A DNA stretch of 64,000 bases. It comes from Aradus depressus (Eukaryota > Arthropoda > Insecta > Hemiptera > Aradidae). The stretch lies in contig OY759214.1 in the NCBI GenBank assembly GCA_963662175.1, positions 5,642,001 through 5,706,000 of the forward strand, in the 5' to 3' direction. The notes beneath the pieces are model-generated. The model ran no database searches. It was not told the origin of the DNA and worked only from the letters and a program-made list of their open reading frames with translations. Shown in pieces: positions 10,291 through 22,401 of the stretch (positions are counted from its first letter, which is position 1; each line of letters begins with the position of its first letter). The translations under genes and the position numbers were made by a program.

Positions 10291-11183
10291 AGTCGTAGAG
10301 TGCTCTGGTAGTATGCGATGTGACCTAGTATTTGAAGTCCGGTCATGAGTCACAAACTTGTCTGTCTTTATCAACGGTATTTTAAATTGATTTTTACTTC
10401 CTTATACCTACAGTTTATTATTTATTTTTATCATATATTATTGCATATGTCCGAAAACCGAGATAGAGGTTTCAATGGATTTTCACGTTACTACCCCGGT
10501 ACCCCGAATACGTTTTGACCATCTTCGTGATAATGGCTATGCAGGCAGTGTAAAAACGATTGTAACTACGAACTTGAAATTTGAAATAAAAATGTCATAT
10601 GTGCTAAGATCTGATTAGATTTTGGCCGAAATTGGACGAAAATTGAGACCCCATTACTATGGAGGTACCGCTTGTACATACTAAAAAATATAAATATAAT
10701 ACTGAAGGACACATTTTATATAAAATACGATTTTTCACAGGTGGTCCGGTTTTCGAGATACATACCGAAAACCGTCCGGAAAAACACATATTTTTAGACG
10801 TTTCCTTGGTTTATCCTAAAACAGTTAATCGTATCGAAAAACTGTTCCGAACCAAAAATGTTCCTTATTAAATTTCCAATGTCTAGTTAGTCCTCAGATA
10901 AAAGATGGATGAATAGGACGGAAGTTTTAGTGCGTTAAATATAAAAAAAATAAAGTTCAAAGTGTATCGCATAGCAAAAATTTATAAAAGAAAATTGGTA
11001 TTTTAGTTTTTATTAAAAATATACCTGATGTGGCCATTACAGGACTTTCTGATACCAATCACTCTTTACAAAATCATATCATAAGTTACAAATTTTCAAT
11101 TATTTTTCTGTTATCCGGGAATCTGATGAATAAATTATTTCGTTAATAAGTAATAAAGAGCTACTGGTCCAACATATATATAT
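10291..11183. other. Intronic sequence, no gene recognised
   Basis: Contains GGCCATTACAGGACTTTCTG near 11031, which echoes the foldback element at 49935 (GGCTATTACAGGACTTTCTT), and CACATTTTATAT near 10711, echoed near 50492. Probably an old member of the same repeat family. A 70-codon ORF at 10659 has no recognisable features. Confidence 0.4.
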
Positions 11184-12053
11184 TGTAATGATCCATATTG
11201 TCCATTACATGAATATTTAATAAATGGAAAAATAAGGTACTTAATTACAATCATTTTATTAGACCTAAGGTAGGTTACTGGGGGTTATCAAATCGATTTG
11301 TACCAGGGTCGATATAGTATCAAAATAGATCAATTCATTCATTTCAATTATGTAATAAAATTAAATGATAAGCTAATAATTAGTTAACAATAAATGTAAG
11401 CAATTAGGATTGTATACGGGAATATGAAAGTGTTATAAAAAAACCCAGATGTTTAGTAGTTTAAAGGCTGTAAAAATTGTGGCCAATGAGAGAGCGGAAT
11501 CCAAAACGATGGAGAAGTGGTCTGTCCCCTCGTGGGAGAGTATGAGAGGACTGTGCAGAGTAAGGTGGTCAAAAGTGCGGAAAGTAATGTGAGTGAGTTA
11601 GTTTAAAAAAATATACAAAGTGTGTGTGAGTTGGAAGAAAGGTATTCAGGGGAAGTGTCCCGAACAACTCCTACTACAGTAAAAAATGGAAACATGACGA
11701 GTATGAACTAAATTAGGATCCGAATAGAGAAGAAAACCAACGTGGCCACAATGTCTACCACCATCTAGAACTAACCATATTGGAAGCATCATTCCACAAA
11801 TACGAACAATAGGCGAAAGGAGAAACGTCCTGCAGGTTCAGTAAATGTTGTGTCAAAAACAAAAAAAAAATATCTATGTGTGTAAAAGATTTGTGTCACT
11901 AACCCATAAAATTATGTCTCTTATGAATTTTAAATATATAAAAATGTAACAACTTATTTTAAAGTTTTATTTTTTATTTATAAAAAATATATAACCAGGT
12001 CATATCATTAAATTAAATTAGAATTCAAGAAGTGAAAAAAAGCGAACGTAACA
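11184..12053 (+). repeat. 5' LTR
   Basis: Starts TGTAATGATCCATATTGTCC and ends ...AGCGAACGTAACA. Pairs with 15227-16094. Confidence 0.85.
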
Positions 12054-12055
12054 AA

Positions 12056-12081
12056 TGTCGCTTCGAACAGGGACTTGAAAC
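12056..12081 (+). promoter_or_regulatory. Primer-binding site of the LTR element
   Basis: Just inside the 5' LTR, GTCGCTTCGAACAGGGACTT matches most of the tRNA 3' complement seen in the other LTR family here (TGGCGCCCGAACAGGGAC at 26543). A second scrap, TGGCGCCCGAAAAG, follows at about 12096. A lysine-type tRNA primer is plausible. Confidence 0.6.
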
Positions 12082-12194
12082 ATTAAATTTTTATATGGCG
12101 CCCGAAAAGAAATAATAAAAAGACCTTATGTGTAATTTTGTAAAAATATTTGTAAAAATTAATTTCAAAACTGTGTAAAAAGTTAGCGTCCAAA

Positions 12195-13343
12195 ATGGCC
12201 GACTATAATAGAGGTTCTCAGAGAACGAATCCGAACAATAATGGCGGACAAAATAGAGTAACTTATGATAATTGCGAAAATAGAATAGGAGGTAATAGTC
12301 CGATGTTTAGTACGATTTTTGAAAGGAAAGTTCCGGAATTTGCAAATAAATCAAATGAAAATCCTGCAGAATTTATAGAAGAGGTAGATAATGAGAGAGA
12401 AACATCAACTCCAAAAAGTATTAAAAATAAAACGGATGAGGGCCTTCAGCCGGAGAGTGAGACGAATGTGAGTTTAAAAACAATGATGGAAATGGTAATA
12501 AAAAATATGAACGCAAATCATTCGGAAATGAAATCAAAAATTGATGAATTAAAGGAGGATGTAAGCGTAAAGTATGAGAATATAAAAAAACATGTAAACA
12601 AACGTTTCGATCAATTTAATAAAATTGTTGATCTGAAATTTTCTAATATTACCCAAGTAAATTCAAAATCGAAAGAAGATAACGATCAAATGAAATTATA
12701 TTTTAATGAAAAGTTTGATGAACAAACAGCTAAAATAAATGAAAGTCGCGATAATTTGAATCAAGGATTCGAAAGACAGGAAGTTAAAGTAATTGAAATA
12801 AATAATAAGATTGATAAATTTAGTGATCAAAGTTTAGAAATAAATCATAAATGTGAACAATTAAATAATAAGATAGAAAGTGCGGTAGAGGCTGGCGAGA
12901 GTAAATTAAATACAAATATGATTGTAGATAGACAGGAAAATGGAGAAATAAAGGAAAATAATGAAACACAGAAGAAAATAAAATTCAATAAGAAGATAGA
13001 CAAATTTAAATTTATTAAAACCATAATAACTAATGGTATTGTTATAAAGAAACATAATAATAAGATAGAGAAACTAAAAAAACATAAGATAAACAAAATT
13101 AAAAGTTATCGAAGAATTGAATATCGAAAAGTAAATGTTATTAAATATAAAAGTAAACATAACAATAACAAGAGTAAAAAACTTAAGTGCAAACATAATT
13201 TCAGTAATAATAATAATAAAAATAAGTTTAAAAATAGTAAGACATTACACCTAGGGCATAGAAATGAACTAAAGTATAGAAAAATAATAATTATAAACAA
13301 TAGTCATAGATATCGGAGAAAACACAATCAAAGAATTAATTAG
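12195..13343 (+). CDS. Gag-like coiled-coil protein of the LTR element
   Basis: A 382-codon ORF starting ATGGCCGACTATAATAGAGG, the only long frame between the LTRs. Residues 1-80 are Asn/Gly-rich and polar (MADYNRGSQRTNPNNNGGQN). Roughly 90-250 is a run of Lys/Glu/Asn heptad-like sequence (NANHSEMKSKIDELKEDV, INNKIDKFSDQSLEINHK) that I read as a long coiled coil. The last 120 residues are very Lys/Asn-rich and may be out of the original frame. No zinc knuckle or protease is visible. N-terminal coiled coils occur in gag proteins of insect Gypsy-like elements, and the minus-strand remnant at 63700-64000 has a similar one. Gag would form the particle and package RNA. The pol region is absent. 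Confidence 0.55.
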   Translation: MADYNRGSQRTNPNNNGGQNRVTYDNCENRIGGNSPMFSTIFERKVPEFANKSNENPAEFIEEVDNERETSTPKSIKNKTDEGLQPESETNVSLKTMMEMVIKNMNANHSEMKSKIDELKEDVSVKYENIKKHVNKRFDQFNKIVDLKFSNITQVNSKSKEDNDQMKLYFNEKFDEQTAKINESRDNLNQGFERQEVKVIEINNKIDKFSDQSLEINHKCEQLNNKIESAVEAGESKLNTNMIVDRQENGEIKENNETQKKIKFNKKIDKFKFIKTIITNGIVIKKHNNKIEKLKKHKINKIKSYRRIEYRKVNVIKYKSKHNNNKSKKLKCKHNFSNNNNKNKFKNSKTLHLGHRNELKYRKIIIINNSHRYRRKHNQRIN

Positions 13344-14220
13344 AAATATAAGAGAAAGAAATAACATAGGTAGGTAGTTTAACTGATGGAAATTTTATAT
13401 TGAAAATTGCTTGTCCGGAAAAATGATTTCAGAATATAAAATGTAAAATAATAGAAAAAGAAAATGATATAAATGAAATAGAAAAAATGTACCTGAGATT
13501 TGATATCACAATTTTGTCTGTCAAGAATTGTTTGCGTGTAAAATTTGAGTTAATAAAAATCAATAAAAAATTAGTGTAAACAAAGAAGTTGTCACTCGAG
13601 ATGTAAATAGGGTCTAATTAATAAATAATTGAAAGTAAAGAATAAATTAAACTAAAGTTAGAAATAAAAATATGGAGCGTAGTTAACATGATATGTCAAC
13701 CAAGTCTAGGTTGAGGAGACGAACTGATGAATAGATAAAGGATAAGACAGCTATTTAGAGTCTGTTATGATAAACAACTGATATTTGTAAACAGTCCAAC
13801 AAATGTCAATATTGGGTGTGTGTATTTTATTTTATGGTATGTCTTGTTATTTTTTTTTAATATGATGTATGCTATTTTGTTGTATTAGAGTGGTTGTATT
13901 ATAAAAGAGGTAATAATGACCAATTTTGGGTCTGAGACTGATTAAGAATATGAGAGTGGGTGATGCTCTGTCAAAGAATAAAAAAATAAAAATAATTATA
14001 ATTAAATTAAATTATATGTAAATAATGTGTAGTGTACTCTGCAATCTGAACAGAATATTTGTGATTTTAAATGTTTTTAAATAAAAACATATTTATTTAT
14101 TGAAATATTATATTAATGGTGGATGTTGTTATATTATGGGAGATTTTATATAAGGGTTAGTCTCGAGATGAACTATTTATTGATATTTATGCATGCGTTT
14201 TTTTTTAATGATATTAGTGA

Positions 14221-14251
<31 letters not shown>

Positions 14252-15226
14252 ATTTTTGTAAGTGAAACGGGGAAAATGTTATAAGAATATATTTTTTTAA
14301 GAATATCATCTTAAAAGCATTATATAAAAATTAGTGCAGTAAATTAATAGGGAAAGTAAGTCGAAATAGTGTAAATAAAAGTAGTAAAAAAATAAAGGAT
14401 GTTAGGGATAGGATGTTATTAATAAATGGAATATTAAAGAAAAAGAAAAATATTATTAATGAAGGAAGTAAATAAGAAAAAGAGGAAATATAAGTGGTAG
14501 GATGGAGTGTGGTGTAATTTTAATTAAAATGAAGGAATAATGTATGAATATTAAAAAATTTAGTGGCATAGCCGACAGTGTAAGAGAATTTGTATGAGTA
14601 TATTTTTTTGAAGTAGGTAAAAATCCAAAGAGATTGGGATGGTTAAAAATTAATACCAAGGAAGATTATCTATTTAATTTTAGATTATATTTAGGAGTGT
14701 GGGTAAATTGTATGGCAAATTAATGATTAGTGTTGGAATTTTGAATGTAGAATTTGCGTATGGAGAATAGAGTAGTGGTAGATAGAAGAAATGAGAAGAA
14801 TAAAGTAATATATTTCAAGAAAATAAAGTAATATAAGAAAGTAAATCTAATATAACATTATGGTAAGATGTAAACAAAATAATTAAATTAGATTTGTTAC
14901 CTAATTGTTGTGTAATATTATTAAAGAGAGTTACCTTGAAGAATGTATTCCAAAATAGATAAAGACAATCACATATAAATTAAGTTTTTAGCTTGAAGCA
15001 CATTACGATTCGAATTTTATTTTTATCAGTAAATACAACATAAATGTGAAATAACCAGTATAGGTTTGTTGAGGTATGTGTAATTAAATAATAATAGAAA
15101 CTGGGTCACCATGTTATCTTGAGTCGCCAAGTTGTACATGTAACCATAAGATTATGAAATAGTTTGGTACTAAACACTAATGTAAGCAAATGAATGATAT
15201 ATTTTGATATATTTAGCAGAGGGCAA
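13344..15226 (+). other. LTR element interior without coding capacity
   Basis: AT-rich and rich in stops. A run of A at about 14222-14249. The purine-rich AGCAGAGGG at 15215-15223 before the 3' LTR may be the polypurine tract. Confidence 0.55.
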
Positions 15227-16094
15227 TGTAATGATCCATATTGTCCATTACATGAATATTTAATAAATGGAAAAATAAGGTACTTAATTACAATCATTTT
15301 ATTAGACCTAAGGTAGGTTACTGGGGGTTATCAAATCGATTTGTACCAGGGTCGATATAGTATCAAAATAGATCAATTCATTCATTTCAATTATGTAATA
15401 AAATTAAATGATAAGCTAATAATTAGTTAACAATAAATGTAAGCAATTAGGATTGTATACTGGAATATGAAAGTGTTATAAAAAAACCCAGATGTTTAGT
15501 AGTTTAAAGGCTGTAAAAATTGTGGCCAATGAGAGAGCGGAATCCAAAACGATGGAGAAGTGGTCTGTCCCCTCGTGGGAGAGTATGAGAGGACTGTGCA
15601 GAGTAAGGTGGTCAAAAGTGCGGAAAGTAATGTGAGTGAGTTAGTTTAAAAAAATATACAAAGTGTGTGTGAGTTGGAAGAAAGGTATTCAGGGGAAGTG
15701 TCCCGAACAACTCCTACTACAGTAAAAAATGGAAACATGACGAGTATGAACTAAATTAGGATCCGAATAGAGAAGAAAACCAACGTGGCCACAATGTCTA
15801 CCACCATCTAGAACTAACCATATTGGAAGCATCATTCCACAAATACGAACAATAGGCGAAAGGAGAAACGTCCTGCAGGTTCAGTAAATGTTGTGTCAAA
15901 AACAAAAAAAAAATATCTATGTGTGTAAAAGATTTGTGTCACTAACCCATAAAATTATGTCTCATGAATTTTAAATATATAAAAATGTAACAACTTATTT
16001 TAAAGTTTTATTTTTTATTTATAAAAAATATATAACCAGGTCATATCATTAAATTAAATTAGAATTCAAGAAGCGCCAAAAAGCGAACGTTACA
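15227..16094 (+). repeat. 3' LTR
   Basis: Near-identical to 11184-12053. Ends ...AGCGAACGTTACA. Confidence 0.85.
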
Positions 16095-16128
16095 ATATAT
16101 ATAATACCTCTGTATTTCTTATTTAAAA

Positions 16129-16159
<31 letters not shown>

Positions 16160-16616
16160 CCTACTTGTAATTTAAGATATGATTTATATTATTACAATTC
16201 AATACATATGTATTTCATATTTTTAAATTATTAGCTGTTTTTAGAAATAATTGTATACAGGAAACTTCAGATTCGGTACAACTTTAAATATCAAATGGGA
16301 CCCTATACTTTCTGACACACCATTTTGAAGGCTTTTTCACGCTGAAATCAATGCCGCAATCCCTATTTAAATTGGTCAAGAAATAAAGTTATGGTATAAC
16401 ATTTGGAAAAAAAAAAATACCTAATTTTATTTCGTTTATTATTTTCACTAGTAAAATGTCTTTGCTTTTTTAATGATTGTTTTGATATTGTTTACACAAC
16501 TGGTCTTATGAGATTTGGGCAACAAGACAGGCATTAGAGCTAATTCCAACTTATTTTTATCTTGCTTTCAGTAAGTTTTTACCAGTCAGTCAATAAAAAT
16601 GTTCCATTTTTTCCGC

Positions 16617-16680
16617 AATATGGCCACTTCAATGAGAGTATCGACATAATATTCAATACTCTCATTGAAGTGGCCATATT
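16617..16680. repeat. Perfect 25-bp hairpin
   Basis: AATATGGCCACTTCAATGAG plus AGTAT at 16617-16641 is exactly complementary to 16656-16680, with a 14-base loop. The right arm is part of the transposase remnant, so the left arm is likely a small local inverted duplication. Confidence 0.9.
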
Positions 16681-16689
16681 GCTCGTCGT

Positions 16690-16905
16690 GCAGTCGAGTT
16701 GTACTCCCAGAAATTTCCAAATCGTTCCCGGGTCCACCACGAATCGGTTATTTGTGTCGCTCACAATATGAGGAGTTGCGGATCCGTTGAGGGTCTATCA
16801 AGAAACCGGCCGCATAATTTCCGACGAACTATAGTTTTGTTGAATGTTCAAGAAAATCGAAACTACTCCCTTCGATATATCATCTTGTCCAGGGGCTGCG
16901 GGACA
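16690..16905 (+). pseudogene. Mariner-type transposase N-terminal fragment
   Basis: Reads YSQKFPNRSRVHHESVICVA, MRSCGSVEGLSRNRPH, then VQENRNYSLRYIILSRGCG. This follows the layout of the N-terminal helix-turn-helix region of the mariner-like transposases common in insects (FP-R...GSV...RPR...V-NP-SLR-I), the family also seen at 35300-36357. Stops and the LINE junction end it; no catalytic part is present. Confidence 0.5.
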
Positions 16906-17532
16906 CTGAAATGTTATTTTTATTTTTTTATTTTATTTAATGCCTTTAGATAATTACAAAATAAAATATAAACATTACAAGATAAATAGGCTACCTCCTC
17001 CCAGAAGACGGAGTCTGAGTGTGGGAGGGGGAGCAGTCAGCTAGCACTGTACAAACACTGTTAACAATTATTTAACATAGTATAGAGAGAAGAAATACAA
17101 AAAAAAGAAAAATACAAAAATAAATAACAAATAGTATCTTCAGTAAAAAATAAAAAAATACAATAATAATATTTTAAAAAAAATAATAATAAAAATAAAA
17201 GAATGAAAAAAAAGAAAAAGTGACTAAAATAAGAAATATTCTCGTAATATAGAAGAAAAGTAACATAAATATTGATGAATAATGAAGTGCTGATGGAATG
17301 AACCTGACAACCGGAGACCTGGCATTGAGTTTTAGTCGAGTGAGAGACAAGACAAGTGAACATGAAGTTGGCAGAGCACAACAGCATACATGGGAAGAGA
17401 TCAGAACAGAGCGTCGTGCTAGTCAGAGTAGAGAGAACTTAACAAGAACTCAACCTGATCAGAGCTCAGTCCGGTGACCCACTCCATGACTCTAGTCATA
17501 TACCTGCCCAGAGAACCTCTCCGGTTTTCTAT

Positions 17533-20368
17533 TTAGCCTATCTTATTGAAAAGAGTTGCTATAATAAACGGTGTCTGTTTGGTCGTCCAAGTGGTGAGTG
17601 GTCTGTGTACGATAGTACTGGTGGAGTGAGGGGTTCGTGTCGGGTATCGGTGAGGAACAGAACAGAGAGTAGCTGAAGCATTTAGGAAAAGCTGTCTAAG
17701 GAGGTTTTTGAGGTATATATGCCGGATCGGGAGAACGGGGGAAACAGAAAAAACTTGCGTAGTAGGAAATGTTGCAGGGACTTTCAAAATGGTCTTTATA
17801 ACTAGTTTTTGGGCGGTCACCAGCGGCTTTACAGCTGAAGCTGTTGAACCGCCCCAGGCCATGATCCCATAGTCTAACATTGAACCTATGTATGCGTGAT
17901 ATATATTTTTCAGATCCTTGACAGGTAAGACTTCCCGCAGGGTTCTAAATGCAAAAAGCATACTCCTTACTTTCCTTGTTACTTGCTGGATATGAAAGGC
18001 CCAATTTAATCTAGAGTCTACCCAGACTCCTAGATACTTATATTGTGAGACCCTTTCGAGGGGTAGGCAGGAACAGCAGAGGGTGGAGTCACAATTATGG
18101 ATTTTTAAGGGATATTCAGGATTGATAGATGTCAGCGAAAATGTTATGTATTTGCATTTTGTTACGTTAAGCGTGAGAGAGTTAGAACAAATCCACCCAA
18201 GTATAGTGAAGCTCAGCGTATTCGAACACCTCTCGCCAGGACCGTCCACGGTACAGCGCCACAGTATCATCTGCCAATAACACTATCCTACCCTCCTTCG
18301 GTTCGTATACTGTTATCTCGTTTATGTAGATGAGAAATAGAACAGGACCCAAGGTACTGCCTTGGATGACCCCATAGTCTATCTGTTTCGTGTCACTCTC
18401 CACACCCTCAACTGAGACATATTGTGTTCTGTTAGTTAGATATGATTCGAACCATCTTAGTACAGTCCCCGTTATCCCTATTTGTTTCAGTTTCTGAATT
18501 AGAATGTCCCTGTCAATAGAGTCGAAGGCTTTAGCGAGGTCGAGAAAGACTCCGAGTACTTTCTCTCCCTCGTTGAGTCCGGCTGTGACTGTGGAGATGA
18601 CTTCCAGTAATGCGTCACTCGTTTTTTTACCCGGCTGAAAACCGAATTGTCTGCAGGAGAGCAACTGGTTATCAGAAACGTATTGCATTAATACATGTTT
18701 AACACATTTTTCAGTATTTTAGAGATTGTATTTAGCATGGAAATAGGTCTGTAGTTAGATAAAATGTGGGTAGGACCGTTTTTATGGATGGGGATGACTT
18801 TAGCTTTTTTTAGTAAGTGGGGGAAGGAACCAGAATTTAGACTTAGATTTATTATATGAGTCAGTGGAGGGACTAGATGTGTGGAGTGTTTTTTTATAAC
18901 TTCGGTAGAGAAATTGTCAGGGCCTGGAGCGGAACGGCCACAAAGTTCATTAAGGGTCTTTGCAACGTCAAACTCCGCTATCTCTAGGAAGTGTGAGAGT
19001 GAACATTTGGGAGAGGCGGAGGGTGGAGGTGGGAAGCAGATAGCACTGATATGATCAGCTAGTTCTTGTCCAACTTTGCAGAAGTATTCATTTAACCTGT
19101 TCACAGTAGCTACAGGTTGGCCAGACTGATGGTCAGGGAGGAGGTTCTTTAATTGGGTCCGGTTCCTTGTGGGTTTGTCTGACAGATCATTGACAATGGA
19201 CCAGAATTTCCGCGGGGACCCTCGACATGCATCTAGCTGGTCACGGTAGTAAGCCTCCTTAGCTAGCCTCAATGTTGAGTGGAGCTTGTTTCGATATTTT
19301 TTGTAGTATGACTTTAGTTTAAGGTTGTTCGGCTGTTTGATTGTCAGTTTGTATAATTTGTCACGTTTTCTGAAAGAAATCACAAGTCCGACAGTAATCC
19401 ACGGTTTGATTGGTCTGTGTTTTGAGGGTAGTTTGATAGTCTGTTTAGTTGAGATGTCAAGTTTGTATTGTAGCGTTTTGTAAAACTCGACTAAAGCGTT
19501 ATTCGCGTCCGTTTGTTTTAAGATTGAATCCCATTTTTCAACCGCTAGTAGGTCATTTAGTTTGTCATGATTAGTTTTATTTTTAGTCAGTTTCTATCTT
19601 TGTTTTTCGTCTGATGTCCCAGTACGATGAATGTGGAGAAGTGATCAGTGATAGACGTGCGGATAACGCCCGCCTCAGGGACAAGTGCCTTACATCTAAC
19701 GAAAATATGGTCAATACAACTTCCTCCGAACGGTGAAGACCGCGTAACCACATTAACCGCTGAGACAAACCCAGAGTGGTGGAGCTCGTTGAGATATTTT
19801 TCTCTAACATGTAGGTAATTGCAGGGACCAGTGATTGGGATGTTCATGTCCCCTATGATAACAGAGTTTCTGGTCTTCTCTGTGCAGCCGACATGATGTA
19901 GTAGGCTGTCAACAAAGGTTTGAGGTGAGTCGGCTGGGCTGCGGTTGAGGGCAAGGAGTGTGACCGTAAGGCCGGGAGATGACAGGTCTTCCAGAGTCAG
20001 ATGTACTGAGCTAGCCCCCGCTACCACTGTATCATGGTGAGTCACCGAGAACCTCCCATCCCTAACGAATACCAACACACCATCACATTTGTTAGCTTTA
20101 TGCTTACTCTTTAGAACTGAGTAGCCAGCAAGAATAGGAATGTCTGTGGATTCGTCGATTCCCGTCTCCGTCAGGACTACAATTTCAAAACAGTAATCCA
20201 AGTCGTGCAATAAGACTTCTAGTGAATAAAAATTTTCCCGTAACTTCGTATATTAAGGTGAATTATCCGTGTACCATTAGCCTGTGTAATATATTTTTTT
20301 AGGTGAGAATCGTGATTAAAATAGAGGCAGTTGATAGGATCGAACTCATACTTTAGGATCTCGGACAT
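17533..20368 (-). pseudogene. CR1-like LINE ORF2 (endonuclease and reverse transcriptase), broken
   Basis: Starts MSEILKYEFDPINCLYFN at 20368. The endonuclease (20350-19590) shows IIHLNIRS, VVLTETGIDE, VIIGDMNIP and the C-terminal SSPFGGSCIDHIF / TSITDHFST blocks. The RT shows SAPGPDNFSTEVIKK, SNYRPISMLNTISKI, VFLDLAKAFDSIDRDIL, GVIQGSTLGPVLFLIYINE and the catalytic LLADDT, then the thumb QYKYLGVWVDSRLNW. Frame changes lie near 20220, 19575, 18690 and 18220, so it cannot make a whole enzyme. The active-site acids that I can see are still present. A CR1-group assignment is by motif style, not by a tree. Confidence 0.75.
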
Positions 20369-20825
20369 GTTGAACCTAACTGTGCATGCCTATGTACGAT
20401 GGAGTGAAATAGTAAACAGTTAAGGAAAGTGACAATTAAGAATACAATAGTATACTTACGTTTGTAAGTAAATGGGCGCAAAGGAATTTTACAGTTAATT
20501 TTAGAAAGGAAAATACACGAGTAAAATAGAATGAAATAGAGAGAAGAAATGATAATTTCATGTCTCATTTCAATACCAGGCACGAGCAAAACCAGGCGAT
20601 TAATTTTAGTAATATTAATAAATAGGAAGAAATAGTTTGAGTGACGAGAGCCAGAGCCAGGACTTGGGTGGGCTAAACTTGACCAGGTGATACCTGATCT
20701 CAGCATATAGAAATATTTATAATTTTTTACATAAAAAGAATAGGATGTGCAAACATTTATTTTTATTTTTAAATAAGTCATATCTTACTGGACTTTCAGT
20801 AGAAAGGCTCTAATCAGGCTGGGAG

Positions 20826-21905
20826 TTACTTTTTTAGTGACACTTTTAGTTTTTCAATAATTTCACTGTTGACTTTTAGCACCTGGGAGGTGTCTTCCTT
20901 CTTCAACAATACATTATTACCGTTCCACCAAACATATTTGAAGCTAAATTCCTTCGCGAACTGCCGTGCTTCGTAGAGTAGTTTTTTGTTCGCCGGTGAA
21001 AGGTGATGCGATATGAAAATCTTCTGCTCTGAAGGGAATAATTCCGATGATAAGTCTAGAGACGAAAGTTTGAATTTGTGTGGTTTGAAGGCCTCTAACC
21101 ACTTCACTTTTGATGAATAATGTTGGAAGCGGACCACTATTGGATTTATTTTATTTTTACTAAAAGAAGGAACTCGGTGCGCTCTCTCCACATCATCAGT
21201 CTTGAAGTCGATGTTTAGTTTGTTGGCCACTAGATTCATGATGTCGATAACATCTTCACTATCGGTTTGAGGGACTCCTGTTATTTCGATGTTATTCATC
21301 CTCATCCTTTGCTGTAAATCACAGATTTCGGTATTTTGGTTCTCTATTTGATTTTTTAATTCAGTGACTTTCTTAATTAGAATCTCGATTTCTTTATCTT
21401 GACGAAAGTTGTCACTGATGGCGAGGTTTAATTTGTCTAAAAATTCATCGTACTTACTACAGCAGAAATCGACTGAACGTTTGTAATCGTTTATTAGAGA
21501 GGCCTGTTCAGCGAATTTGGATAACATAAGCTGTTTAAATTCCTGTAGTTCCGACATCGGTTTCTGACAGGTGCTTTGGGGGGGGCTGGACCCTGGTGAA
21601 TTAGATTGCTCCAGGGGTATGGCTCCACGCTGTATAAGCAGACTCTCTCGTCTATTTGCTGTGCAAATTTTGCATTTCCAAAGGGTCAACTGATTGTTCC
21701 CCTTAAGAAATTCATAGTCATTGTCACGCAACTGACTACATTTTTCATTTACGTGGAAGGTATTTAGGCATGCACAGCATTGTTGTATACTCTTTCCATT
21801 TCTTGTTGGTACATGGTTGACACAGAAACCACACAGAACCATTTCAAAATAATTGAAAGTGTGAAATGATATGGGTGAATATAAAATTAATTGTCCTACC
21901 TTCAA
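20826..21905 (-). CDS. CR1-like LINE ORF1 protein (PHD-like finger, coiled coil)
   Basis: An intact 359-codon ORF. An N-terminal Cys/His cluster (CGFCVN, CCACLNTFH, CSQLRDNDYEF, WKCKICTA, about residues 25-80) forms a PHD-like zinc finger. Residues around 130-210 look like a coiled coil (KEIEILIKKVTELKNQIENQ). Then NIEITGVPQTDSEDVIDIMN and VERAHRVPSFSKNKINPIVV form the RNA-binding core that LINE ORF1 proteins share. It should coat element RNA during retrotransposition. It lies about 460 bp upstream of ORF2 in the transcript direction. The intact frame suggests the copy is not very old. Confidence 0.7.
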   Translation of the reverse strand: MKVGQLILYSPISFHTFNYFEMVLCGFCVNHVPTRNGKSIQQCCACLNTFHVNEKCSQLRDNDYEFLKGNNQLTLWKCKICTANRRESLLIQRGAIPLEQSNSPGSSPPQSTCQKPMSELQEFKQLMLSKFAEQASLINDYKRSVDFCCSKYDEFLDKLNLAISDNFRQDKEIEILIKKVTELKNQIENQNTEICDLQQRMRMNNIEITGVPQTDSEDVIDIMNLVANKLNIDFKTDDVERAHRVPSFSKNKINPIVVRFQHYSSKVKWLEAFKPHKFKLSSLDLSSELFPSEQKIFISHHLSPANKKLLYEARQFAKEFSFKYVWWNGNNVLLKKEDTSQVLKVNSEIIEKLKVSLKK

Positions 21906-22401
21906 GATAGTATTCTCTTATTGTTCTAGGTTTAATCCTTTCAATAGGATCACACTGGGATCCACAAATAAAATACTAAAACAAAACACAAAACAATACA
22001 CAAACTTAAACAGTGAAGAACATGTGACCTCATGAGGTCGATTTGGGACACAGAAGAAAACATTCTCCCATACATCCTGTAGACTGATGATGAGTGACAC
22101 AAGTTCGTCATGGTATTCTAAATCGGTGAAATTTTCGAACGAGGGCAAAAGAAAATCCTCGAATAAAGTAGCCATGACGTCACCAAGGGGTTCACAGCAT
22201 TAACGATTGGTGAGAATTCCTCGGAAATTAGGGGCATATTTGAAATTTCAAAATTGTACCGAATCTGAAGTACCTTGTATAAAATTGTAAAAAAAAAAAA
22301 CAGCTAATAATTTAAAACTGGACTGAAAAATATTAAATACGTATTTTTTTTTTTATTTTTTCGATAATGTTTTCTGTTCAAGAGAAATACAGATTTTTTA
22401 A

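Larger units (their letters stand above)
11184..16094 (+). mobile_element. Non-autonomous Gypsy-like LTR retrotransposon, young
   Basis: Two direct repeats of about 870 bp (11184-12053 and 15227-16094), TG...CA-type, flank an interior with a primer-binding site and one gag-like ORF but no protease, reverse transcriptase or integrase. The LTRs differ at only a handful of sites over 870 bases (for example TATACGGG/TATACTGG, TCTTATGAA/TCATGAA), so the insertion is recent. Flanks on both sides are TATATA, fitting a short TSD. The element must use enzymes made elsewhere. It lies in the 17-kb intron between module 1 exons d and e. Confidence 0.85.
16916..22200 (-). mobile_element. CR1-like LINE, near full length, defective
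   Basis: On the minus strand it has a 5' region (about 22200), ORF1 (21905-20826), ORF2 (20368-17533) and a 3' end in a TAAAA-rich tail at 16916-16940. The order ORF1 with PHD-like zinc finger, then endonuclease plus reverse transcriptase, is that of arthropod CR1-group LINEs. ORF1 is intact; ORF2 has several frame breaks. It sits within a mariner remnant in the intron before the exon at 22791. Confidence 0.75.
16221..22316. mobile_element. Mariner-like element with TIRs, split by a LINE
   Basis: TTTTTAAATTATTAGCTGTT and CTTCAGATTCGGTACAA at 16221-16283 recur in reverse complement at about 22245-22316, giving imperfect inverted termini of roughly 75 bp or more. Just inside the left end is a remnant of a mariner-type transposase (16690-16905). 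The interior is taken up by a CR1-like LINE. The simplest reading is an internally deleted mariner into which the LINE inserted; exact ends are not fixed. Confidence 0.5.

Noticed and set aside
12845..13300. Minus ORFs rich in Phe/Leu/Ile
   Set aside because: Antisense of the Lys/Asn-rich gag-like ORF.
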